A stretch of DNA of 32,880 nt from Bacteroides sp. CAG:770 (GCA_000435075.1 FR890609.1:11310-44189); one strand, 5' to 3'. Shown: positions 1 through 7,237, numbered from the stretch's first letter. The notes: generated by a model not told the origin, from the sequence alone. Numbers and translations are program-made.

Positions 1-48
1 CAATTCAGCAGGAATGCCTTCGAGTATCTGTTTCTGAAAATCTGTCAT
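1..48 (-). CDS. hutU: Urocanate hydratase, N-terminal 16 codons only
   Basis: The minus strand opens with ATG at 48-46 and reads MTDFQKQILEGIPAEL to the window edge. This resembles the usual start of Bacteroidetes urocanate hydratases (a short helix, then an 'ILxGIPxEL' motif). Urocanate hydratase converts urocanate to 4-imidazolone-5-propionate, the second step of histidine breakdown. The gene lies 92 nt downstream of ftcD on the same strand, and ftcD performs a later step of the same pathway, which supports the call. Only 16 residues are visible, so the assignment depends on the motif plus context. There is no clear Shine-Dalgarno sequence. Confidence 0.62.
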   Translation of the reverse strand, partial: MTDFQKQILEGIPAEL

Positions 49-91
49 TTCCGTGAAGTTTAGTAATTAATTATATGTGTTCTTGGCGAAA

Positions 92-133
92 AATCGTTTA
101 GAAGTGCCCTGCGTCGGACATTTCCAAACGATT
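92..133 (-). other. Intergenic hairpin between ftcD and hutU
   Basis: Arms AATCGTTT (92-99) and AAACGATT (126-133) are perfect inverted repeats. Pairing continues inward with single mismatches: GAA 101-103 with TTC 122-124, then 105-106 with 119-120 and 108-109 with 116-117, leaving a 6-nt loop at 110-115. No T-run follows on the minus strand, so it looks more like an intercistronic processing or stabilising hairpin than a terminator. Confidence 0.5.
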
Positions 134-140
134 ATATTGT

Positions 141-1871
141 CTAGCCGATGTTCTTGTTGACTGCGGCAAGGATTTCAGCCTCTTTCTCTGCTGCCTCTTT
201 TGCGATGGCTTCTGCCTCTGCAACGAGTTTGTCGGCAAGAGCGCGGTCCTGGAGTCCTGCAGCATTGATCCTTACATTGAGCTGTGCTCCTCTTACTGCT
301 GCCAATGCTGCGAGGGCGCCGACTCCTGCGTCTGATGCTGAAGCAGGGTTTCCGGTCAATGCCATCGCGAGGGCTACCGGCATTGCTTCTAGCGCGGTCT
401 GCATTGTTCTCAGAGGAACCTGGGTTGCGTAGAGAGTCGCTTTCTCCATGGCTGCAGCACGTGCTGCTTTCTCTTCGTCACTGCCCTTTGGCATAGAGAA
501 TACATCCATGATCTTCGCGAATGCGGCGGTGTCCTCATCTACGAGTTTCAGCAGGCGTTCCATGACATCATGTCCCTTTTCCGCCCAGTCGGAGAACTCT
601 TTCCAGCGTGCATCCCAGCCGCGTTTGTGGGCTGAAAGGTTAGCTACCATTGTTCCCAGTGCTGCTGCGAGTGCGCCCATGTATGCTGATACTGAGCCGC
701 CTCCAGGTGCTGCTGACTCAGAAGCTGTCTCTCTTGCGAATCCCTTGAGTGTCATTCTGATAAGTCTTTCCTTAGCAGCTTCTGCAGCCTCGTCTTCCAT
801 CAGGAATTCGATGACTTTCTCTCGTGGGTTGAAAGGCTTGAGGTCGCTGAGGCCCAGTGACTTGACAGCTATCTTGATGATTTCGTCCTCGCTGATTCCG
901 AGTGAACGCTCCTGTTTTGCGAGATAATATTTGCCGGCCTCGATGAGAACGCGTTTAGGTACAAGTCCTACGATTTCAGTTCCGGTGACACGGAGTCCTC
1001 TTGCCGCTGCTGCTCTGCAAACCTCTTCGAAGGCCACGTGGAGCGGAGTTGCGTTCATGTCGGTAATGTTCATGGATACCTGGGCGATGCCGTATTCCTC
1101 GATGTACCAGCCGATTGCCTTGCAGCCCTTCAGTGTTCCAGGAATCCAGATGGTCTTTCCGTTGTCGTCCTTAAGAATCTTTCCGGTGAGGCTGCCACCC
1201 TCTCTTGCAGGACGGCCTTTCTCTCTGACATCGAATGCGACTGCCATTGCGCGGCGTGTGGATGTGGTGTTCAGGTTGAAGTTGACCGCGATAAGGAAGT
1301 CACGTGCTCCGACATTGGTAGCGCCAGCCTTGGCAACTGTCTCATTGTACTCGCCAGGGCCGAAATCCGGTTTCCTCTCAGGATCATTGACCTTTTCCGG
1401 CAGAGCCTCATATTCGCCTGCGCGGCATACTGCGAGATTTTTTCTCTCCGGCTTGTAGGCTGCTGACTCGTAGCAGTAGCAAGGAATTCCGAGTTCGTCG
1501 TAGATCCTTTTTGCGAGGCCTCTGGCCATTTCCGCACATTCTTTCAGTGTTGTTCCGGCAACTGGGATGAGAGGCAGTACGTCCGTCGCTCCTGACCTTG
1601 GGTGTGCGCCGTGGTGATGTCTCATGTCGATCAGTTCGGTTGCTTTCTTTTCGCCCTGGAAAGCCGCTTCGAGTACCGCTTCCGGTGAACCTACGAATGT
1701 CACCACTGTTCTGTTGGTGGCCTCTCCTGGATCAACATCGAGTACTTTGACGCTTTCCTCTCCGTTCTCAGTGGAAACTTTTGTTTCGGTTATTGCCTTG
1801 ACAATCTGGTCAATAACTTCTTTGTTCCGACCCTCGCTGTAGTTCGGGACACATTCGATGATTCTTTTCAT
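141..1871 (-). CDS. ftcD: Glutamate formimidoyltransferase / formimidoyl-THF cyclodeaminase (bifunctional)
   Basis: At 576 aa this has the length of the fused, mammalian-like FTCD enzyme. The formimidoyltransferase half spans about residues 1-330. It starts MKRIIECVPNYSEGRN and carries the signature 'HPRSGATDVLPLIP' (His90, which appears equivalent to the catalytic His of 'HPRxGAxDV'). The cyclodeaminase half, about 370-565, contains 'APGGGSVSAYMGALAAALG'. It transfers the formimidoyl group of formiminoglutamate to tetrahydrofolate and then releases ammonia, giving 5,10-methenyl-THF and glutamate. This is the last part of cytosolic histidine degradation. hutU follows 92 nt downstream, so the two are probably co-transcribed. 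Both domains look complete. Confidence 0.95.
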   Translation of the reverse strand: MKRIIECVPNYSEGRNKEVIDQIVKAITETKVSTENGEESVKVLDVDPGEATNRTVVTFVGSPEAVLEAAFQGEKKATELIDMRHHHGAHPRSGATDVLPLIPVAGTTLKECAEMARGLAKRIYDELGIPCYCYESAAYKPERKNLAVCRAGEYEALPEKVNDPERKPDFGPGEYNETVAKAGATNVGARDFLIAVNFNLNTTSTRRAMAVAFDVREKGRPAREGGSLTGKILKDDNGKTIWIPGTLKGCKAIGWYIEEYGIAQVSMNITDMNATPLHVAFEEVCRAAAARGLRVTGTEIVGLVPKRVLIEAGKYYLAKQERSLGISEDEIIKIAVKSLGLSDLKPFNPREKVIEFLMEDEAAEAAKERLIRMTLKGFARETASESAAPGGGSVSAYMGALAAALGTMVANLSAHKRGWDARWKEFSDWAEKGHDVMERLLKLVDEDTAAFAKIMDVFSMPKGSDEEKAARAAAMEKATLYATQVPLRTMQTALEAMPVALAMALTGNPASASDAGVGALAALAAVRGAQLNVRINAAGLQDRALADKLVAEAEAIAKEAAEKEAEILAAVNKNIG

Positions 1872-1989
1872 ATTATCTGTTTAATAAAATATTTTGTACA
1901 AAAACTGTCTTGGAAATGTTTGTCGTGTCAGTTCATCAGCCTTTTCGCCCGGTCATCAGTTTGTCTTGCGCTCTACTCGAAAAGACTTT

Positions 1990-1997
1990 GAAACGTA
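1990..1997 (-). promoter_or_regulatory. Weak candidate -7 box for ftcD
   Basis: On the minus strand this reads TACGTTTC, one base off the Bacteroidetes TAnnTTTG consensus, with an A/T-only stretch about 20 nt upstream instead of a clear TTG. It would give a leader of about 110 nt. It is the best candidate in the 268-nt gap between nhaC and ftcD but is not convincing. Confidence 0.25.
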
Positions 1998-2045
1998 AAT
2001 TTAAGCATTTTCTTATAAAACGTATAAATATACGCAGTTTTCTGT

Positions 2046-2092
2046 AAAAAATGAAGAAAATTCAGCTAAATTGCTTTATAACTGAATTTTCT
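2046..2092 (-). terminator. Probable rho-independent terminator of nhaC
   Basis: An 11-bp perfect inverted repeat, AGAAAATTCAG (2055-2065) and CTGAATTTTCT (2082-2092), is followed on the minus strand by TCATTTTTT (2054-2046). It lies about 50 nt after the nhaC stop codon. The stem is AT-rich, so strength is uncertain, but stem plus T-run in the right orientation fits a terminator. Confidence 0.55.
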
Positions 2093-2139
2093 CGAATCAT
2101 CGGAAATATGCCCGGATGCAGGTTATTTTTTGAAGGTTA

Positions 2140-3621
2140 CTAATTGTCCTCGTCAGGAGCCGTGCCCCGTCTGAATATCTTGTAGCCTATCATGGCCATG
2201 GCGATGCTCATCAGCGGGCTGAGGATATTGAAGAAGCAATATGGCAGATAAGTGATGGTCGGCACGCTCAGGATGGTAGCCTGTGTCATACCGCAACTGC
2301 TCCACGGGTAGAGAGGCGATGTGACAGTCGAAGAATCCTCCACGGAGCGTCCCAGCAGGCGGCTCTCATAACCGCGTTTCGCATAAATGTCCTTGTAGAT
2401 GTCTGACGTAAGGATAATCGAAAGATACTGGTCCGAAATCACGCCGTTAAGGATTACGCCGGTTCCGACAGTCGAAGCCACCAGGCCGGTGCGGGTCTTG
2501 GTCATCGGCAGGATCAATGATGCAAGGTGATGGAGCATTCCGCTGGCTTTCATGCATCCTCCGAAACACATCGCGCAGATAACCAGGTACACAGTGTTCA
2601 GCATTCCGAGCATACCCCTCGATGCCACGAGCTTATTGACCTCTTCGACGCCGGTATCCACTGAAACAGAATCATATATGGTCTTGACAATGCCGGTGAA
2701 CATGACTTCAGCCTTGCACAGTGTTCCGCCGATTCCGAATGCCTCGAGAGTCTGGTTGCCTATCTCCGTCACGATGTGCGGCTGGAGAACGATGGCGCAG
2801 CCTGCCGCCAGTAACATTGATATTCCCAATACCGGCAGCGCAGGCATTTTCTTGGCGATGAGGATTCCGGTCACGACCGGGACTATGAGCGTCCACAGCG
2901 AAATATTGAACTTCGACGACAATGTCTCCGTATAGACCGAAATCTGTGCGGAGTCGTTCCCGCTGTGCAGAAAACCGAGCACCAGGAATATTGTCAATGT
3001 TAGTGCGAATGACGGTACCGTGGTGAGCATCAGGTACTTGATGTGCTTGAAGAGGGGAGACCCTGAGATGGATGCCGCCATCACCGTCGTGTCGGAAAGC
3101 GGTGAGATCTTGTCTCCGAAATATGCTCCGGATATGATAGCGCCGGCAATCATTCCCTCACTGAAGCCCTGGGCTTTTCCGATACCCATGAGGGCCACTC
3201 CGATAGTCGCGATAGTGGTCCACGAACTGCCGATCATCACGGAAATGAAGGCGCAGATTATACATGCTGTCACCAGGAAAATTTTCGGGGAGATGATTTG
3301 CACACCATAATATATAAGGGACGGCACGGTTCCGCTCATTGTCCATGTTCCGGAAATGCCGCCGATCATGAACAAGATAACGATGGCCGTGGTCACGTCT
3401 CCGATGTTGCTCCTGATGGCGTCCTCGAATTCCTCCCACGGCTTCTTGAAAAGCCACATCGCCAGCCATACGCAGATTCCCGCTGAAAACAGCAGTGCCA
3501 CTTGGCTTGCGCCAAGAATCGCGTCGCTTCCGAAAATGGTGATGTTCAATGCCAGTAGAATGACCAATACCACGATTGGTACCAATGAAATGCAAGTTCG
3601 AATTACAGATGCTTTCTTCAT
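2140..3621 (-). CDS. nhaC: Na+/H+ antiporter, NhaC family
   Basis: This 493-aa integral membrane protein has about 11-12 hydrophobic segments along its whole length. Family-type motifs include 'FMIGGISGTW' (about 80-90), 'MIGSSWTT' and the polar intramembrane stretch 'GAYFGDKISPLSDTTVMAA', with Asp/Ser residues expected for cation translocation. NhaC-family proteins exchange external H+ for internal Na+ (or couple organic solutes such as malate/lactate to Na+). The exact substrate cannot be set from sequence. The gene has its own promoter and a structured leader of about 115 nt, and a probable terminator follows, so it appears monocistronic. Before the AbiE insertion, the transglutaminase gene ended just upstream of the nhaC promoter. 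Confidence 0.88.
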   Translation of the reverse strand: MKKASVIRTCISLVPIVVLVILLALNITIFGSDAILGASQVALLFSAGICVWLAMWLFKKPWEEFEDAIRSNIGDVTTAIVILFMIGGISGTWTMSGTVPSLIYYGVQIISPKIFLVTACIICAFISVMIGSSWTTIATIGVALMGIGKAQGFSEGMIAGAIISGAYFGDKISPLSDTTVMAASISGSPLFKHIKYLMLTTVPSFALTLTIFLVLGFLHSGNDSAQISVYTETLSSKFNISLWTLIVPVVTGILIAKKMPALPVLGISMLLAAGCAIVLQPHIVTEIGNQTLEAFGIGGTLCKAEVMFTGIVKTIYDSVSVDTGVEEVNKLVASRGMLGMLNTVYLVICAMCFGGCMKASGMLHHLASLILPMTKTRTGLVASTVGTGVILNGVISDQYLSIILTSDIYKDIYAKRGYESRLLGRSVEDSSTVTSPLYPWSSCGMTQATILSVPTITYLPYCFFNILSPLMSIAMAMIGYKIFRRGTAPDEDN

Positions 3622-3640
3622 TCCGTATAATATTTTAAAG

Positions 3641-3663
3641 TCATGAAGGCATTCCCTTCATGA
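3641..3663 (-). promoter_or_regulatory. Perfect 9-bp hairpin in the nhaC 5' leader
   Basis: TCATGAAGG (3641-3649) and CCTTCATGA (3655-3663) pair perfectly around a 5-nt loop. The hairpin ends 20 nt before the nhaC ATG and is probably transcribed. It could gate ribosome access or bind a regulator. Confidence 0.5.
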
Positions 3664-3699
3664 AAACAACAAATGGTAATCTATGTCCGTCTTGGAGAT

Positions 3700-3731
3700 A
3701 ATAAAAATATCCCCGCAAGTCTGAGTTGCGG
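3700..3731 (-). promoter_or_regulatory. Attenuator-like hairpin in the nhaC leader
   Basis: On the minus strand CCGCAA (3731-3726), a 7-nt loop and TTGCGG (3718-3713) form a stem. GG then ATATTTTTATTAT follow. A GC-containing stem with a U-rich tail inside a leader is the layout of an intrinsic attenuator. No ligand-binding domain is recognised. Confidence 0.4.
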
Positions 3732-3743
3732 AGAGTATTTTTG

Positions 3744-3751
3744 CAAAGGTA
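3744..3751 (-). promoter_or_regulatory. nhaC promoter, -7 box TACCTTTG
   Basis: The minus strand reads TACCTTTGC, an exact match to the Bacteroidetes -7 box (TAnnTTTG). Transcription should start near 3737, giving a leader of about 115 nt. A TTG-type -33 element is not evident at the expected distance. The -33 region falls at the left edge of the 77-bp repeat, which preserves the pre-insertion sequence. Confidence 0.6.
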
Positions 3752-3765
3752 GTGAATAATCGGGA

Positions 3766-3846
3766 TTAATACCTGATTTTCATCTCATAATTCCACTGGT
3801 CGAAGTAAAGGTTCCCTCCGTCCCACTCTACTTCGCCTCTCTGGAA
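3766..3846 (-). pseudogene. 3'-end fragment of the transglutaminase lipoprotein gene
   Basis: On the minus strand this reads 26 codons (FQRGEVEWDGG...EMKIRY, then TAA), matching the last 25 residues of the intact gene that ends at 5713. It has an extra Tyr and the probable original TAA stop (3768-3766). It has no start and no upstream coding sequence because the AbiE cassette lies there. The only difference within the shared 77 bp is a synonymous Gly codon (GGG here, GGA in the intact gene). It is the duplicated target end left by insertion of the cassette. Confidence 0.9.
3770..3846. repeat. 77-bp direct repeat, left copy (AbiE cassette boundary)
   Basis: Identical to 5714-5790 except at 3814 (C versus T at 5758). 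Identity stops abruptly on both sides (A3769 versus C5713; T3847 versus A5791). The two copies are 1,944 bp apart and bracket the antitoxin-toxin pair. Confidence 0.95.
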
Positions 3847-3853
3847 TAATGAC

Positions 3854-3893
3854 ACATTTTTGGCAGGAAATAGCATTTTCTTGCCAAAAATGT
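3854..3893. promoter_or_regulatory. Palindromic operator of the AbiE-type module
   Basis: ACATTTTTGGCA (3854-3865) and TGCCAAAAATGT (3882-3893) are perfect 12-bp inverted repeats. Pairing continues inward for five more positions (one G-T), leaving a 6-nt centre. It lies just upstream of the -7 box and begins 8 bp inside the unique part of the cassette. AbiEi antitoxins are known to repress their own operon by binding inverted repeats, so this is the probable autoregulatory operator (inference). Confidence 0.75.
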
Positions 3894-3895
3894 AT

Positions 3896-3903
3896 TACTT
3901 TTG
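3896..3903 (+). promoter_or_regulatory. -7 box TACTTTTG of the antitoxin-toxin operon
   Basis: An exact TAnnTTTG match, 20 nt before the chosen antitoxin ATG (3923) and overlapping the edge of the operator. It implies a very short leader and argues against the in-frame TTG at 3860, which lies upstream of this promoter. Confidence 0.65.
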
Positions 3904-3922
3904 TGCTGTCGAACAGATAAGA

Positions 3923-4648
3923 ATGACAATTACAGATCATATCGTATATTATGCAGCTCTGCAGCGTGGACCTTTCCGCAGGAAGGACCTTTCCGCATGG
4001 CTGGGCGAAAAGAGGATTCCGGTTGGCAGTGGTCTTCAAACACAGCTGGACCGCTTGGTTGCATCCGGTCGTCTCATTAAAACCGGCTGGGGAGAGTATC
4101 GTCTAAGTGACAGTGCAAAGCCCCGTTTGCAACTCGCTCTAAAGCCGGAAACAAAGGAATTGGCCCAGTACCTGAAGAAGCGCTATCCGCTGGCTGATTT
4201 CTGTATTTGGGATGCTGCCAGCGTTATTCCCTTTATGCTGCATGTGCCTAACATCAAGATGGTCATCGTTGACGTAGAGCGTCTGCTTGAACAATCCTTC
4301 CCGGATGCTATCCGCGAGAAGTATCCGAATATGATGGTTCTTCCCAATCCCACTAAAGAAGAGTTTATCAAGTTCGGGAGGACCAGGGACTGCATCATTC
4401 TGCATACACTTACAACAGAGGCTCCGATTGACACCTTTGAAGGACTCTCCGTACCCACAGCGGAGAAAATGTTGGTGGACATTTTCCTTAATCCGGAATT
4501 CGAATTCCTTCAGGGAAGTGAACTCACTCGTATATACCAGGAAGTATTCTCTGATTTTGACATATCCCGCAGCCGGCTGCTCCGCTATGCGCGGCGCCGT
4601 TACTGTGAAGAAAAAATACAGCATCTTATTGCCCGCATAACCCCTTAG
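3923..4648 (+). CDS. AbiEi-like antitoxin / transcriptional repressor
   Basis: A 241-aa protein starting MTITDHIVYYAALQRGPF. Residues about 1-70 look like a winged helix ('FRRKDLSAWL...LQTQLDRLVASGRLIKTGWGEYRL'), the arrangement of AbiEi-type antitoxin N-terminal domains. The C-terminal part includes 'YPLADFCIWDAASV' and 'VPTAEKMLVDIFLNPEF', typical of AbiEi-like proteins that pair with AbiEii nucleotidyltransferases. The role would be repression of the operon and neutralisation of the downstream toxin, as in type IV AbiE systems. Start choice: the ATG at 3923 follows the promoter, whereas the longer TTG-started frame from 3860 would run through the operator. The toxin begins 4 nt after its stop. 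The exact Pfam family was not determined. Confidence 0.8.
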   Translation: MTITDHIVYYAALQRGPFRRKDLSAWLGEKRIPVGSGLQTQLDRLVASGRLIKTGWGEYRLSDSAKPRLQLALKPETKELAQYLKKRYPLADFCIWDAASVIPFMLHVPNIKMVIVDVERLLEQSFPDAIREKYPNMMVLPNPTKEEFIKFGRTRDCIILHTLTTEAPIDTFEGLSVPTAEKMLVDIFLNPEFEFLQGSELTRIYQEVFSDFDISRSRLLRYARRRYCEEKIQHLIARITP

Positions 4649-4652
4649 AACA

Positions 4653-5720
4653 ATGATTGACCCTAAAAGCCGAAGCCTGGAATGGATTGAACAGGCGAGT
4701 TCTCTCATTCCTAATATCGCAGATACTGCCCTTGTGGAGAAGGCCATCCGTGCCCTCTCCTTACTGGAGTCCCTTGTCCGGTCCGGATGTCCCTTCGTCT
4801 TTAAAGGAGGTACTGCCCTGATGCTGCATCTGGATACTTCCCGACGACTGTCCATAGATGTTGATATCGTATGTCCTCCGGGGCTGGACATTAGGGAATA
4901 TATTGGGAAGTATGGCAGTGAGTATGGCTTCCTTGAGGCCACCGAGATTGGTCGTAATTCCAGAACAGGCGTGCCCAAGTCTCATGCTGAGTACCGCTAC
5001 GCTGTCACGTACCCTTCTGGTCGCCCTACAGATAAGATTCTATTGGATGTCTTGTATGAGGACATTAAATACAACGAGGTTGTGTCTCTCGCCATCAAGA
5101 GCCCACTCCTGAAGCAGGAAGGAGAGCCGATGATGGTACAGTGCCCCGGCTTGAAGGATATGCTTGGTGATAAACTTACGGCTTTCGCGCCGCACACCAC
5201 AGGCATCCCCTTCTTCAAGGGAGAGGATGAATTCTTTATGGAAATCATGAAACAGCTCTATGACGTCAGTTCCATCATTGACAGAGTGGACGACCTTACC
5301 GAAGTCCGGAATACCTATAGCCAACTTGTCCCTATCGAATTAGGATACCGCAAACTTAACCGGCTCACCGAGGCCGATGTCCTCAAGGATACTTACGATT
5401 GCGCCCTGAACATCTGTTTGCGCGGCGCTCTGGATAAAAAAGAATATGGCTATTACGCGAAAGGTGCCAGAAGTGTAAACAGTTTCATCATCCCGGAGAA
5501 TTACAATGCCGATATCGCCATCCGTGATGCTGCTAAAGTGGCATACCTTGTTCGTCTTATCCAGACTGGCAACAATCATGTAAAGCATTACAAACACGAA
5601 ATGGATGAGGAACTTGCAGACGCCCTTATACAGAATCGCCAGTTGAACAAACTGAACAGCATTAAGAAGATAAGCCTGGAAGCATTCTTCTATCTGTTGG
5701 AAATCGAGAAGACTACCTGA
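4653..5720 (+). CDS. abiEii: AbiEii-type nucleotidyltransferase toxin
   Basis: At 355 aa, it shows the AbiEii/DUF1814 nucleotidyltransferase signature: 'FKGGTALML' (Lys51-Gly52-Gly53-Thr54), then 'RRLSIDVDIV' with the metal-binding pair Asp69 and Asp71. A second family motif, 'GLKDMLGDKLTAFAP', lies near residues 166-180. AbiEii toxins transfer nucleotides to RNA or protein targets and cause growth arrest or abortive infection unless held by the antitoxin. Reading is coupled to the antitoxin (4-nt gap). The last two codons (ACC TGA) lie inside the 77-bp repeat, so the toxin takes its stop codon from host-gene sequence. It overlaps the 3' end of the converging transglutaminase gene by 8 bp. 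Confidence 0.9.
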   Translation: MIDPKSRSLEWIEQASSLIPNIADTALVEKAIRALSLLESLVRSGCPFVFKGGTALMLHLDTSRRLSIDVDIVCPPGLDIREYIGKYGSEYGFLEATEIGRNSRTGVPKSHAEYRYAVTYPSGRPTDKILLDVLYEDIKYNEVVSLAIKSPLLKQEGEPMMVQCPGLKDMLGDKLTAFAPHTTGIPFFKGEDEFFMEIMKQLYDVSSIIDRVDDLTEVRNTYSQLVPIELGYRKLNRLTEADVLKDTYDCALNICLRGALDKKEYGYYAKGARSVNSFIIPENYNADIAIRDAAKVAYLVRLIQTGNNHVKHYKHEMDEELADALIQNRQLNKLNSIKKISLEAFFYLLEIEKTT

Positions 5721-7161
5721 TTTTCATCTCATAATTCCACTGGTCGAAGTAAAGGTTTCCTCCGTCCCACTCTACTTCGCCTCTCTGGAAATCAACGGTT
5801 TCGCTACGCGGATATTTCTTTTCCGGGATAAACTTGCGGCCGAAATCGTTGTTTATGACGAGCCTGTAGGCATCCAGGGCTCCCATGTAGGTTTCCCCTC
5901 CGAAAGACTGGTCCACAGGAATCCATCCGTAGCCGTCAATCCAGATTTCAGCCCAGTCGTGCAGCCCGTCATTGCCCGGATGCATCATGAATCCGCTCTG
6001 GAATCTGGCCGGGATACCTGCTGACCTGCAGAGAGTTATGAAAAGAAGACTGACCTGGCCGCAGTCTCCGTGTCTGTTGTGGAGGACATATTCCGGAATG
6101 TTCTTGATTGTCGAATACTCGCGCGCTGACGCCCATGGGAAGTTCGCGTCAATCCAATCATAGAAGGCTTTCGCCTTGAGGACAGGTTTGTCAATGCCTT
6201 TGCACAGGGAGTCTCTGAGTTCCAGGATTCTCGGCGAGAACAATATGTGCGAATCGCGCTCCTTCGTATATTCTTTCGGAGCAGCACCCTTTTTGCCGGA
6301 CGGACCAATGCCGGTTTCCGTATCATCATCTGTGATGCCGAGAGGTATCCATTCGGCGCATGATTCATATTCGAATTCCTCATAGAAGACAACCGGCCAG
6401 CCTGCGGACGCCTTCGCTTCCATATAAAGGGAACTATGTGCGCTCCGGTTTCCTGAGAAGGTCAGTTCTTCGGCATTGGCCAGCTCGGTCCTGAAATACA
6501 ACGGGTCAGAGGAATCGGATGGCCTGGAAGTCCAGCCGGCCTCGATGAACTTTACATTTTTCTGTCTCGGGACATCAGTCCTCGGGTATGGCAGCCAGCA
6601 ACGCACAGTCTCTCCGTCCGGAACGGCGTCCGGTTTCACAGTCAATGTGTATCTGACTCTCATTTTGTGCGGCTTTCCGAGATACTTGTCGCCGGACAGG
6701 TAGCCTCCGGCCTCGTATGTGACTGCATTGTCATCGATGGCATTGACATTCACATTGGCATTGGCCTTCATCCTTTTCCTGACCGCTTTTGCGGCATTGG
6801 CGATGTCTTTCTTGCCGATCCGGTAGGCTTTGTCCGGCTCTGCGCCGTCAGCGGCCTCTTTTATCGCGCGGCAGCTTTTGTCGATGCGGAAGAGGCTCGG
6901 GCCGGCATTGCGGAAATACCGTGTCTCGCCGTTCAGGGTCAATGCTTCCAGACAGCCCTGTCTGGTCCATGAATCTATCTGGTCTTCAGTGACATCCGGA
7001 ATGTATTTCGTGATATATTCCTTCATGTCGCTCCTGGTCTTGCAGAAGTCGAGTTCGACCCTGTGCTGGAGGTCGTCTTTCCAGCTGTAACCGCTTTTGT
7101 TGCCGCAGCTGAGTGCGAGGGCTGCGGTGGAAATTGTCAATGCTATTGTTTTGAGTCTCAT
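5713..7161 (-). CDS. Transglutaminase-like lipoprotein
   Basis: A 482-aa protein starting MRLKTIALTISTAALALSC, a lipoprotein signal with lipidated Cys19. The C-terminal part carries a transglutaminase-core fold with the full triad: Cys367 in 'HGDCGQVSLLF', His401 in 'LHDWAEIW' and Asp417 in 'IPVDQSFG'. The Ala/Lys-rich N-terminal half and middle beta-rich region match nothing I recognise. Such envelope proteins usually act as peptidases or amidases on proteins or peptidoglycan; the substrate is unknown. The upstream in-frame start (7233) lies at or before the predicted transcription start, so 7161 is preferred. The stop is now TAG (5713). The left-hand duplicate shows that the original end was probably one Tyr longer with TAA. 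Confidence 0.85.
   Translation of the reverse strand: MRLKTIALTISTAALALSCGNKSGYSWKDDLQHRVELDFCKTRSDMKEYITKYIPDVTEDQIDSWTRQGCLEALTLNGETRYFRNAGPSLFRIDKSCRAIKEAADGAEPDKAYRIGKKDIANAAKAVRKRMKANANVNVNAIDDNAVTYEAGGYLSGDKYLGKPHKMRVRYTLTVKPDAVPDGETVRCWLPYPRTDVPRQKNVKFIEAGWTSRPSDSSDPLYFRTELANAEELTFSGNRSAHSSLYMEAKASAGWPVVFYEEFEYESCAEWIPLGITDDDTETGIGPSGKKGAAPKEYTKERDSHILFSPRILELRDSLCKGIDKPVLKAKAFYDWIDANFPWASAREYSTIKNIPEYVLHNRHGDCGQVSLLFITLCRSAGIPARFQSGFMMHPGNDGLHDWAEIWIDGYGWIPVDQSFGGETYMGALDAYRLVINNDFGRKFIPEKKYPRSETVDFQRGEVEWDGGNLYFDQWNYEMKIR
5714..5790. repeat. 77-bp direct repeat, right copy (inside the transglutaminase 3' end)
   Basis: Second copy of 3770-3846 (76/77 identity). It encodes the C-terminal 25 residues of the transglutaminase lipoprotein on the minus strand and the final codon plus stop of the toxin on the plus strand. 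Confidence 0.95.
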
Positions 7162-7237
7162 GGCGTTGTGATTCGTGTTACGGATAAAAACTGACGGTGT
7201 TCCCGAGTGGTGGCGCCCGGTAAGGCTGCACAAAATA

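Noticed and set aside
448..1458. Long plus-strand frames inside ftcD (for example 448-927 and 931-1458)
   Set aside because: They are antisense to a complete conserved enzyme, show no domain and are explained by its codon bias.
2021..2034. Palindrome CGTATA-aa-TATACG upstream of ftcD
   Set aside because: It is short and AT-rich, in a region with no adjacent regulator; chance is a fair explanation.
3860..3922. Longer antitoxin start at TTG 3860
   Set aside because: It would place 21 codons across the palindromic operator and the -7 box. The ATG at 3923 directly follows the promoter and gives a protein starting at the winged-helix domain.
4139..4978. 279-residue minus-strand frame across the antitoxin-toxin junction
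   Set aside because: It is antisense to two well-supported genes and its composition shows no recognisable fold or start context.
3847..5713. A hidden transposase or integrase in the AbiE cassette
   Set aside because: All forward coding space is filled by the antitoxin and toxin. The opposite-strand frames lack recognisable motifs and follow the codon pattern of shadows.
7162..7233. Longer transglutaminase start at 7233
   Set aside because: It lies at or before the predicted transcription start and would bury the lipoprotein signal behind 24 residues.
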